Source: Granulosicoccus antarcticus IMCC3135 (GTDB lineage: Bacteria; Pseudomonadota; Gammaproteobacteria; Granulosicoccales; Granulosicoccaceae). From it: a stretch of DNA of 64,000 nucleotides. Below are positions 42,885 through 50,998 of the stretch, piece by piece (positions within the stretch are counted from its first letter, which is position 1; each line of letters opens with the position of its first letter). The notes beneath the pieces are model-generated. The model did no database searches. It was not told the DNA's origin and worked only from the letters and a program-made list of their open reading frames with translations. The translations under genes were made by a program, and so were the position numbers. Location: positions 3,468,501 through 3,532,500 of the forward strand of contig NZ_CP018632.1 in NCBI RefSeq assembly GCF_002215215.1, given 5' to 3'.

Positions 42885-44774
42885 ATGGGCGCTATATTCA
42901 AACCGGTCAGCCGGGTTCGTAAGGCGCGTCAGCCGACCAATGCGTTTCTACGAGACGTGGTCAAATCCTTTCGGGGGATGCTTGTTACGACATTCATCTT
43001 CAGCTTTTTCATTAATCTGTTGAGCCTCGTTTTACCTCTCTATCTACTGCAAATCTATTCCAAGGTGTTGCCCAGCCGTAATCTGGACACGCTCGCAGTC
43101 CTCACCATTATTGTTCTGGTCGGGGTCGTCACACTAGGTGTTCTTGAAGCTGTCCGTCGATCCATTCTGCAAAAAACTGGCGTGCGGTTTGATCATTTGC
43201 TCAGCGCCCACCTCCTGAGCAGCTCGATCCATCGTAGTGTGCAGAAGTCCTACGCTTCAGTCAGCGTCATGCGCGATCTATCACGTCTGCGCAACTTTCT
43301 GACCAATGCCTCGATTATCCCTTTGCTGGACCTTCCCTGGGCACCGCTGTTTCTGATTTGTCTTGCGTTTTTGCATCCATTGCTGGGTGCCGTCGGCCTT
43401 ATTGGTTGTCTGATCATGCTGGGTTTGGCTGTGTTCAATGAGCGGGCAACGCGAGAGAAAATCAACGACGCAAGCAATGAATCCAGGCAACTGATGGACA
43501 GTGCACAAAGCTGGATTCGAAATGCCGACACCGTTCAGGCAATGGGCATGCAGAAAACGCTATTGTCGCAGTGGAATGAGAACAATGCACAGTCTCTGAT
43601 GGCCAATTATCAGTCGAGCCAACTTAATTCCCGACTCGCATCCGCTTCAAAAATGGTTCGGCTATTCCTGCAAATAGCCATCATTTGCACGGCAGCATGG
43701 CTGATCATCTCAAAACAACTGACGCCCGGCATCACCATAGCCAGCGTTCTATTGATGCGACGTGCAATCGACCCGCTGGAGCAGTCCATTCGATCCTGGA
43801 AGTCGGTCATCAAGGCACGCCAATCATTCGACAACATCAGTGAGTATCTGGATCACTATGCCACTCTGCAGTCTGATGTATCAATGCCGCGTCCCATTGG
43901 CCAGCTGGTTGCCCAGAAGATGAGCTTTCGTCGCTCAGGAGAAAGCAAATCCCAATTCAGTGGTGTCACGCTGTCGGTCGAACCTGGCGTCATTACCGCA
44001 CTGGTTGGGCCTACGGCCGCTGGCAAGTCGACGTTGCTGCGCGTCATGTGTGGCATTGTGCCTCCTAGATCAGGCCGGGTCACTCTGGACGGTTACGATC
44101 TTGCCCAATGGTCTCCGGAATTACTGGGGCCGCATATAGGCTACCTGTCACAGGATGTGGGCTTGTTTCCCGGTTCGGTCAGGGACAATATCTGTCGCTT
44201 TAATGATGCCTCCATCGAAAGTGTCATTGATGCTGCGAAGCTGGCGAATGCCCATGAAATGATTCAATTGCTGCCAAACGGATACGATACGGAAATTCAG
44301 GAGGGTGGTAGCAATCTGTCGGGCGGCCAGCGACAGCGTGTGGGGTTCGCCCGTGCTGTCTTTGGCAATCCCTGTGTTGTCATACTGGATGAGCCGGATG
44401 CAAACCTGGATGCACCGGGTCGATCAAAGCTGCGCAACTCATTGAGACAATTGCGTCGACAGAATGTCGCCATTCTGGTGACAACCCACCGCAGTAGTCT
44501 GGAGAAAATTTGTGGGCGCGTGTACCAACTGAAGAACGGCAGTGTGTCGATGATCCACGAAAAACAGGAAGCTCCTGATACAAGCGTGGGTACTCATGTC
44601 ATTGTTGAGTCGCAAGCTGAGGCGACGAACTCTGCATCCCTTGCCCAGACTCAGCCCGTCAGTCTGGCAAAAGTGCACCAGATACCGTCAACCAGAGTTG
44701 AGAATGAACCGCTGCGTCGCTTGCAAAGCAAGATTGCACGCAAGCGTGACCCCAAGCGAGGTTACGTGGGATGA
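42885..44774 (+). CDS. Type I secretion system ABC transporter, permease-ATPase (PrtD/HasD-like)
   Basis: 629 residues: membrane domain with five to six helices (about 30-320), then ATPase with Walker A GPTAAGKSTLL, Q-loop YLSQDVGLFPGSVRDNI, signature LSGGQRQRVGFARA, Walker B CVVILDEPDANLD and H-loop VTTHR. All motifs are intact. The sequence and order fit the PrtD/HasD group of type I exporters. No C39 peptidase domain is present at the N-terminus, so it should not itself cut double-glycine leaders. The last 80 residues are a polar extension not needed by the family. Its stop overlaps the HlyD-type gene (ATGA). No TolC-like outer-membrane gene is in the window. The likely substrate is the GSGK peptide encoded just upstream. 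Confidence 0.9.
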   Translation: MGAIFKPVSRVRKARQPTNAFLRDVVKSFRGMLVTTFIFSFFINLLSLVLPLYLLQIYSKVLPSRNLDTLAVLTIIVLVGVVTLGVLEAVRRSILQKTGVRFDHLLSAHLLSSSIHRSVQKSYASVSVMRDLSRLRNFLTNASIIPLLDLPWAPLFLICLAFLHPLLGAVGLIGCLIMLGLAVFNERATREKINDASNESRQLMDSAQSWIRNADTVQAMGMQKTLLSQWNENNAQSLMANYQSSQLNSRLASASKMVRLFLQIAIICTAAWLIISKQLTPGITIASVLLMRRAIDPLEQSIRSWKSVIKARQSFDNISEYLDHYATLQSDVSMPRPIGQLVAQKMSFRRSGESKSQFSGVTLSVEPGVITALVGPTAAGKSTLLRVMCGIVPPRSGRVTLDGYDLAQWSPELLGPHIGYLSQDVGLFPGSVRDNICRFNDASIESVIDAAKLANAHEMIQLLPNGYDTEIQEGGSNLSGGQRQRVGFARAVFGNPCVVILDEPDANLDAPGRSKLRNSLRQLRRQNVAILVTTHRSSLEKICGRVYQLKNGSVSMIHEKQEAPDTSVGTHVIVESQAEATNSASLAQTQPVSLAKVHQIPSTRVENEPLRRLQSKIARKRDPKRGYVG

Positions 44775-46099
44775 GCAGCACTCCCTTGATGACAAAAGTA
44801 CAAGCAGTAGAATCTGCCAGTGACACCCGCGGTATCGTGCGCTGGGGGTATGTCGTCATCAGTTTGTTCCTGTTTCTGTTTGTTGTCTGGGCCAGCACAA
44901 TGTCTCTGTCAACGGCAGCCATTGCACCTGGAATGGTGGGTGTTGAAGGCCAGAAGAAGCAGGTTCAGCATCTTAACGGTGGCATTGTCGAAGTCATACA
45001 CGTAAGAAACGGGGACCAGGTTGAGGTGGGGCAAGTGCTGGTTACCCTGGATTCATTCTCCAACCAGTCAAGACACAACACGTTGAGTAACGAGCGACTG
45101 CAACTCTCCGCAGAGCTGGCTCGTTGGGAGGCCGTTTACGAGATGCTGCCAGCGATAGACTTTCCCGCATGGATGGCATCTGAGCCACTGCAGGAGCGTG
45201 TCAGACAAATTCAGCTAAAGCAGAGTGAAATCCTGATTGCTCGCCGAGATGTTTTCGAGGAATCCATGCGAGGACTGATCCTGATCAAGTCACAGACGGT
45301 GGATGAACAATCAGCCGCAAAAAAGCGACTGAAGACGCTCAATGAGAAGTATCAGTTGGTAACGCGTGAAATCAATGAGTATCTGCGCCTGGAGAAAGAA
45401 GGTCTGGTCACTCGAGCGCAGGTCTATGATTTGCAGAAAGAGCTCTCTGATCTTACGCTGGATATGGATGAGACACGCTCATTGATAGACTTGTCCGGAC
45501 AGCGTCATGAGCAAGCAAAATCACAGATTGAAGTGCTTGCAAAGACACAGCTTTCAGAGGCGGCTGAGAGAAGCACTGAAATTGGTCTGCGACTGGCAGC
45601 CATCCGGGAGGAACTCTCGACGGTTTCATCCGAATTGACTCGATCAGTGGTGCGTTCACCGATTGCCGGTCAGGTACTGAACTCTGTTATCAATACGGTG
45701 GGAGGGGTCATCAGTGCGGGGCAAACATTGATGGAGATCATGCCGACAGGTGAACGACTACTTGTCGAAAGCCTGGTTGATCCCAAGGATCGTGATGCTA
45801 TCCATGTAGGACAACTGGCCGAAGTTCGGTTCAGTGCACTGGATCGACGCACCACTTTACCGGTCGTGGGCAAAGTGACGCTGATATCCGCCGATAGCCA
45901 GATCGCGCCGAATACGCTACTGCCACGATACAGCGCAACCATCGAGTTACAAGATGACGCCGCTGCTCTATTGCAGAGTGGCCAGATTCATCCCGGGATG
46001 CAGGCGGAGGTGCTGATTGTTACCGGTAAGCAGACTCTGATGGACTACCTTATCTCGCCCATTGCCAACAGCGTCAACCGCGCACTTCGTGAGAACTAG
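44771..46099 (+). CDS. HlyD-family membrane fusion protein of type I secretion
   Basis: Periplasmic adaptor of 442 residues. Seen: one N-terminal membrane helix (GYVVISLFLFLFVVWASTMS, about residues 27-46), the lipoyl/barrel strands KKQVQHLNGGIVEVIHVRNGDQV and VGQVLVTLDSF, long coiled coils (about 100-280; SAELARWEAVYEML, LNEKYQLVTREINEYLRLEKEG), and the returning half-motif VVRSPIAGQVLNSVINTVGGVISAGQ then TLMEIMPTGERL. This is the TIGR01843-type HlyD/PrtE pattern. It couples the ATPase upstream to an outer-membrane channel. The gene overlaps the ABC gene by 4 bases and is followed after 6 bases by the kinase-like gene, so all are one operon. Confidence 0.9.
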   Translation: MSSTPLMTKVQAVESASDTRGIVRWGYVVISLFLFLFVVWASTMSLSTAAIAPGMVGVEGQKKQVQHLNGGIVEVIHVRNGDQVEVGQVLVTLDSFSNQSRHNTLSNERLQLSAELARWEAVYEMLPAIDFPAWMASEPLQERVRQIQLKQSEILIARRDVFEESMRGLILIKSQTVDEQSAAKKRLKTLNEKYQLVTREINEYLRLEKEGLVTRAQVYDLQKELSDLTLDMDETRSLIDLSGQRHEQAKSQIEVLAKTQLSEAAERSTEIGLRLAAIREELSTVSSELTRSVVRSPIAGQVLNSVINTVGGVISAGQTLMEIMPTGERLLVESLVDPKDRDAIHVGQLAEVRFSALDRRTTLPVVGKVTLISADSQIAPNTLLPRYSATIELQDDAAALLQSGQIHPGMQAEVLIVTGKQTLMDYLISPIANSVNRALREN

Positions 46100-46105
46100 A
46101 GAAAC

Positions 46106-47161
46106 GTGGCAAAAACCAAAACGAAGAAACGCAGCAGCAGCAAATCACGAAACAGGAGTGATTCGGCCGCGTACCGCAAGATTGCCTTGACCAAGGCTAC
46201 TGAGGCGCTGCTGGAGACACAAGTCGTGGGTGTTGAATATCCGGGCGGAAAGTCACGTGAATCCTATCGAATGTTGCTTGCCAATGGCTCCTCAGTGATC
46301 GCAACGCGCCGTTCTTCGTTGCAATTAGCACGACGTGAGGTGTGCACACTTGGCGCACTGAATCTGCACGATGCGCCAGTGCCACAGTTGTTGGGTACCA
46401 ATCATTCGCAGATTCTGATTCAAGAAGAGCTTGTTGGACAGCGATTGTCTGAGGCATTGAAAGAGGCTGATGCCAAACGCTATGGCGAACTGATAGACGC
46501 CGCCTTGTCATCCCTGGTGGCCATTCAGCAGGCTGCCTCTGCAGAGCTACTCGAAAACCAGGTTGAGGCATTGGGAGACGAGGACAGCTGGATACAGGGT
46601 CTGCTGCACCGACCTGAAGTCATTGGTGAATATCTGGGTGCTCCTGCGCCCGAGCTGGACAAGGCTGCGTTGATCGCCCTGTTGCGTATTCGACAGCCAC
46701 GATTCATCAAATGGGATGCTCGCCCCGGTAACGCACTGGTTACCCAAGGGGGTGTTGTCAAATGGTTTGATTGGGAGCACGCGGGAAAGCGCAATCGTCT
46801 GGACGATATGGCCTGGATGTTGGGTGATGAATATTTGCCTGATCACCCTGAGGCCGAACGCTTGCTGATAGACAAGTTTGTACCCTTGTTCAGCGATGGT
46901 GCAGACGCCACAGAGGCCTATCACTATTTGATGGCCTATGGCAGTTTTCATATGGTTGTTCGGGTTGGCCTGATTCTGAAGTACATGACCGATGGTTGGT
47001 GGGACATTGACAAGTGTATCGAGGAAGATAAAGTAGGTGTGTCACTTATTTGCGCCACGCGGTTATGCCAACGTGGTGCACGCTGGTCTGCCGAATGCGA
47101 GTTGACGGCGCCTCTTTCTGCCTGGTTTGTCGCGGCACAAAGCAAGATCAATGAACTGTAA
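46106..47161 (+). CDS. APH-fold kinase-like protein (aminoglycoside phosphotransferase/choline kinase superfamily)
   Basis: 351 residues, GTG start 6 bases after the adaptor stop. The N-terminal 20 residues are Lys/Ser-rich (MAKTKTKKRSSSKSRNRS). Then comes a small N-lobe (SYRMLLANGSSVIATRRS) and a C-lobe with FIKWDARPGNALVTQGGVVK, where the usual HGD-x4-N is replaced by KWDARPGN (D204 and N209 kept, His lost), and WFDWEHAG (D222, the metal-binding DFG counterpart). The catalytic Asp and metal ligands are present, so kinase activity is possible. APH-fold enzymes phosphorylate small hydroxyl groups, including hydroxylysine. In this operon it could phosphorylate the exported peptide or a sugar; this is inference. 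Confidence 0.75.
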   Translation: MAKTKTKKRSSSKSRNRSDSAAYRKIALTKATEALLETQVVGVEYPGGKSRESYRMLLANGSSVIATRRSSLQLARREVCTLGALNLHDAPVPQLLGTNHSQILIQEELVGQRLSEALKEADAKRYGELIDAALSSLVAIQQAASAELLENQVEALGDEDSWIQGLLHRPEVIGEYLGAPAPELDKAALIALLRIRQPRFIKWDARPGNALVTQGGVVKWFDWEHAGKRNRLDDMAWMLGDEYLPDHPEAERLLIDKFVPLFSDGADATEAYHYLMAYGSFHMVVRVGLILKYMTDGWWDIDKCIEEDKVGVSLICATRLCQRGARWSAECELTAPLSAWFVAAQSKINEL

Positions 47162-47168
47162 TCTGATG

Positions 47169-47185
47169 GGAAAAATCATTTTTCC
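47169..47185 (+). other. Small hairpin between kinase-like and GNAT genes
   Basis: GGAAAAA-TCA-TTTTTCC, a perfect 7-bp-arm inverted repeat in the gap between the two genes. It is too AT-rich to be a strong terminator; it may tune mRNA stability or be chance. Confidence 0.35.
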
Positions 47186-47196
47186 GGGTGCTTGTC

Positions 47197-48513
47197 ATGC
47201 ACATTGAACTGATTGGTTCGAGGCAGCAATTCGACGGATTGCAAGACAATTGGACAGAGCTGTACCAACAGGATTCTTCAGCCAATGTGTTCATGTCCTG
47301 GTGCTGGCTGAAACAGCTTTATGACAGACGCGCTGAACCAGTCTGCATTCTCGCCGCACGATTGAATTCCGATAGCCAGAACTACGCAGCCTTTCTACCT
47401 CTGCGTCAGCGTCTATTGCTTGATCGGGAGCAGGCCCGATTTACCGTGTCTTATGCTCTGGCGGGCAACGATTGGGCCGATCAAACAGGCTTGCTCTGCA
47501 GTCCCGACATCGAGCACCAGGTCGTTGAAGCCTTTACTGCAGCCTTGGCGCAGATGTCCTGGCGATCATTGTATTTTTCGGATATGTCGATGAGCGAAAA
47601 TCGATATGAAGAGTTAGTGACACAATTTTCAAATCTCGGCTATGCAGTGGATGTCCGGAGTCTGACCGACAATGAAGGGGAGACACGGCTCGATGTTGCC
47701 CCGTGTATAGCGCTGCCGGCGACATTTGAGGACTATCTGAAGAGCCTCAGTGCCAATACTCGTCAGAGGCTGCGCAGATTTGGGCGTGTTCAGGAAAAAT
47801 CTGACGATCTGAAGATCGAATTCTCTGATCACACAACGCATGAACAGAATTTGCAGTGGTTTGTGCGTGTCTGGCGGGAGCGATGGCTCGCCAGCAAGGG
47901 CGCCAAGGTCGATACTCTAGCCGAGAAATATCAGATAATCATGCAGCAGGGGCTGGAGGATGGAAATCTGGTTCTACTGGTCATGCATCAGTCCGATAAG
48001 CCGATAGCCATGATTGCCTGCTATCTGGATGAGATACGCAAGACGGTGTCCTTTTTCGTCGCCGCTCGTGATCTTCAATTCGATTCCGTACCGAGTGGGC
48101 TCCTGCTGCACAGCTATATGATCCAGTGGGCTATTTCGAATAATTATCAACGCTATCATCTCCTGCGTGGCAATGAGCCCTACAAGTATTCGCTGGGGGG
48201 CATTGATGAGCCGGTGTATTCGATCAGGGTTCGTCGCAGCAATGCGGTAGAAAAAACCCGTTTTCTACCCATCGAATATCGAGGCGATGCACTGGAACAA
48301 TTGAGCAAGCGTGCTGGAAAACTCGGCCGACGTCAGATGCATAAACTGTACTCACAGTTGCTGGAAAGCTGGCCGAATGATGCGCAAACGCTGAGCCATT
48401 ATAAAGACTGGTTGAATCGAATCGGTGATCACGACCACGCGAACAGTATCGAGAATGTGCTTTTCGCTGAAGATACTCAGAGCAAAAACACATTGATCAA
48501 TCCCCACTCGTAA
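47197..48513 (+). CDS. FemAB/CelD-like GNAT acyltransferase
   Basis: About 438 residues of the double-GNAT type (Acetyltransf_6, as in BcsL/CelD and FemAB-like proteins). Seen: VFMSWCWLKQLYDRR, an N-terminal family motif, LPLRQRLLLDREQARF, LKSLSANTRQRLRRFGRV (the helix before the second domain, typical of the family), IAMIACYLDEIRKTVSFFVAAR, and the late LLLHSYMIQWAISNNYQRYHLLRGNEPYKYSLGG, a very conserved end segment. These enzymes transfer acyl or aminoacyl groups to amines or polysaccharides. The ATG at 47197 is preferred over a GTG three codons earlier. Within this operon, acylation of the Lys-rich peptide is the obvious hypothesis. It starts 35 bases after the kinase-like gene. Confidence 0.82.
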   Translation: MHIELIGSRQQFDGLQDNWTELYQQDSSANVFMSWCWLKQLYDRRAEPVCILAARLNSDSQNYAAFLPLRQRLLLDREQARFTVSYALAGNDWADQTGLLCSPDIEHQVVEAFTAALAQMSWRSLYFSDMSMSENRYEELVTQFSNLGYAVDVRSLTDNEGETRLDVAPCIALPATFEDYLKSLSANTRQRLRRFGRVQEKSDDLKIEFSDHTTHEQNLQWFVRVWRERWLASKGAKVDTLAEKYQIIMQQGLEDGNLVLLVMHQSDKPIAMIACYLDEIRKTVSFFVAARDLQFDSVPSGLLLHSYMIQWAISNNYQRYHLLRGNEPYKYSLGGIDEPVYSIRVRRSNAVEKTRFLPIEYRGDALEQLSKRAGKLGRRQMHKLYSQLLESWPNDAQTLSHYKDWLNRIGDHDHANSIENVLFAEDTQSKNTLINPHS

Positions 48514-48540
48514 ACGGTGGGCTTGCAACGGACTCATGGA

Positions 48541-50769
48541 ATGAACACCCAGATCGACACCACATCAGATGTGCAATCAAACGAGAAGACAGCTGCCGAC
48601 GCTGCGCTTGAATGGGCTGGCCAGTACGTTGATGTGTCCAAGCATTCGATTGTCAGCGATTCACCCTGGGCAACCACATTCAGGATTCACGGACAGAAAA
48701 GTGATACCTGGCTAAAGGTTCTGCCAACTTGCCTGGCCCATAGTCCAGAGCTACTGGTGCTTCTTGGTCAGCGTTTTGAACAATCCGTGCCCAGGGTTAT
48801 CGCCAGTGATACCGATCGCGGGCTGTTGCTCATGCACAGCTGTGATGGTCGTGATCTTCGCAAGGATGCAACAGAGCAGGAACGTATACGCATGCTGCAA
48901 ACCTATGCGCGTATTCAAGCGGCCAGTTGCGCTGATGAGGAGCTACTACAGGCTGCACCCTTCTTGCCCATTGATTCCATGACCGATGCATTACTTGAAT
49001 TTCTGGCTCCTTCTGTCAGCCGTACAGAGACGAGCGGGCACACTGTCAATGCCGATTTCTATCTATCCGCATCTGTGTGTGCGACCTATCATGAGTTACT
49101 GGAAAAGCGTGCACCGCAGCTGCAATCATGGATCAGCCAGGCACATGGCTTGACCCCGACGCTCAATCATGGCGACTTGCGAACGGCGAACGCGTCCAAA
49201 TCAGGCAAGGGGGACATCAGTCTGTACGACTGGGACGAGGCGGTCGTCGCTCCTGCAGGCATTTCACTGCACGCCCTGTTCAGCGGATGTTCCACGCTTG
49301 TGCAGTTGCAGCTACCGGAAATAAACCTGATTGATGCCGAGAGTCTGCGTCAACCGCGCCGGGAATTCAGCGCTTACTGTGAAGCATTAGAGTCCGCTGG
49401 GTATGCCCAGGCCTCGGATCTGGGCAAAGGATTAGCCTCAGCGGCTGTTGCAGGAATGATCCACTACATCATCAGTTTTGGTCGTTTCCCGAAAGAGAGC
49501 AAGAGCTATATAGAGACCGTAGAGAAGAACCTGACGCGTCGATTGAGCGATCTACTGGATGTTGCGGACCTGTTGTGTGTGGCTACGCCTACCGATATCG
49601 TCGCCCTGGCTGATGATTACGAGGCACACAAACGGGGTTGGCGCGCAGAACGATTGCTGGTCCAGCATCTGTATCTGCAAGCTGATGATGTGCCCGCGCT
49701 ACAGGCCCTGGCTCAGCTTCAGTTGCGGCGCAACCGTCCGTCGCACGCCATCAAGAGTTTTGAGGCCTGTACGAATATCGACATCAATGATGCGATGGCC
49801 CATCAGGGCCTTGGCACTCTGCACGCGCAGCTGGGGTGCTACAAGCTAGCCCTCAGACACCTGCATCGTGCACAGAGCCACACTCCCTCGTCGGCACTTG
49901 AGCAACAGATCAAGCGCGTCTATGACTTGGAGCGAATGCTGCGTGAAGCGGATATGGAGGGCAAAGTTCCCACCGTGTGGTTTTCAGATGCAGAGCGCGA
50001 GTCCCGAACCATTGCACCAGAAACATTGGCACTGTGTGCCACGCTGTTTCGCAAGTATGGTGTTCTGATACTGAAAAGCGTCTTCGAGCCATCGCTTCTC
50101 AGTCAGTGTCATCAAGTTTTCAGCGAACGCTATCAAGCCTATCTGACCGATCAACGTCATAAAGACGCCTTGCGCATTGGCGACAAACGCTTTCAGATCA
50201 CTATCGATATCACAAAGCCATTTAACGACCCTGCTCTATACGGTAATGGTCTGACGCTCCCCTTGATGAAAGATATTTTGGGTGAAGCCTGTATTCTGGG
50301 ATGTTTTACCTCGGCCATGTCTCTGCCGGGATCCAAAGATCAGCGTTTACATAAAGACCACAAGGCGCTATTCCACGACGATCCGCAGTCCGTCAGTGAA
50401 CCCAGTTTTGCTGTCACCATGATGGTGCCACTGGTCGATTTGAATGAACGTGTGGGCACCACGCGTGTCAAGAAAGGTTCGCACACTCGCACCAGTGATC
50501 GTTCGAAGGGCATGCCCTGGCAAACTCCCTTTGTCTCGGTGGGCGATTGTTACCTGATGGACTACCGTCTCTCGCATCATGGCCAGGCCAACCAATCAGA
50601 CAAGCCGCGCCCGATTCTCAGCCTGGTCTATCAACGGCCGTGGTTTCGTGACTATATCAATTTTCATAATCAGCCATCGCTGAGACTCAGTTCGGATGAA
50701 TATGAGCAGGTGCCTGCGGCATTGAAATCATTATTGTCCTGGACTAATGAGCCAGGATCGCGTGATTGA
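48541..50769 (+). CDS. Three-domain fusion: APH-like kinase - TPR - PhyH dioxygenase
   Basis: About 742 residues. Residues 40-340: APH/choline-kinase fold with the intact catalytic loop TLNHGDLRTANASKSGKGD (H210, D212, N217) and YDWDEA (D230). About 350-475: TPR-like helices (WRAERLLVQHLYLQADDVPAL, LRRNRPSHAIKSFEACTNID, HAQLGCYKLALRHLHRA). About 490-742: Fe(II)/2-oxoglutarate dioxygenase with H604 and D606 in RLHKDHKALF, distal His in RLSHHGQAN (679/680) and R690 in KPRPILSLVYQRP. Both active sites look complete. The last domain is closely related to the C-terminus of the divergent gene at 39779-41653. An ATG at 48541 is chosen; a GTG at 48517 is possible. Last gene of the secretion operon. 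A hydroxylase and kinase in one chain suggests hydroxylation followed by phosphorylation of the same residue. Confidence 0.82.
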   Translation: MNTQIDTTSDVQSNEKTAADAALEWAGQYVDVSKHSIVSDSPWATTFRIHGQKSDTWLKVLPTCLAHSPELLVLLGQRFEQSVPRVIASDTDRGLLLMHSCDGRDLRKDATEQERIRMLQTYARIQAASCADEELLQAAPFLPIDSMTDALLEFLAPSVSRTETSGHTVNADFYLSASVCATYHELLEKRAPQLQSWISQAHGLTPTLNHGDLRTANASKSGKGDISLYDWDEAVVAPAGISLHALFSGCSTLVQLQLPEINLIDAESLRQPRREFSAYCEALESAGYAQASDLGKGLASAAVAGMIHYIISFGRFPKESKSYIETVEKNLTRRLSDLLDVADLLCVATPTDIVALADDYEAHKRGWRAERLLVQHLYLQADDVPALQALAQLQLRRNRPSHAIKSFEACTNIDINDAMAHQGLGTLHAQLGCYKLALRHLHRAQSHTPSSALEQQIKRVYDLERMLREADMEGKVPTVWFSDAERESRTIAPETLALCATLFRKYGVLILKSVFEPSLLSQCHQVFSERYQAYLTDQRHKDALRIGDKRFQITIDITKPFNDPALYGNGLTLPLMKDILGEACILGCFTSAMSLPGSKDQRLHKDHKALFHDDPQSVSEPSFAVTMMVPLVDLNERVGTTRVKKGSHTRTSDRSKGMPWQTPFVSVGDCYLMDYRLSHHGQANQSDKPRPILSLVYQRPWFRDYINFHNQPSLRLSSDEYEQVPAALKSLLSWTNEPGSRD

Positions 50770-50959
50770 CAGCCAGGATCTCGTCCGTCGCTGTATCAGT
50801 CGGCAGTTCAAATTCTGCTTTTGAGGCCGTATTGACGCGAACGACGAGAATTTCGCACGTGACAATTTCTGTTGTAAAAATCAGTCCTGGAGGGAATAGC
50901 CAAGTTTTAATTTCATAAGACTTGTTCCGTGAGGTAGTTTTGCGTATCATCCGCTTAGT

Positions 50960-50985
50960 GGAATTCAATTCCGCATAATGGAATT
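50960..50985. promoter_or_regulatory. Overlapping IclR-type operators upstream of the second TRAP operon
   Basis: GGAATT-C-AATTCC (50960-50972) is followed by AATTCC-GCATAAT-GGAATT (50967-50985), sharing the middle half-site. The first resembles the IclR consensus TGGAAAT-N-ATTTCCA. The pair lies 14-39 bases before the DctP start, and an IclR regulator is encoded at the end of the same transporter operon, so it is the likely binder. Confidence 0.65.
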
Positions 50986-50998
50986 AAGGGGATAGCTT

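Noticed and set aside
42885-44774. Bacteriocin-type peptidase-containing ABC transporter
   Set aside because: The N-terminus goes straight into membrane helices; no C39 Cys/His protease motif is present.
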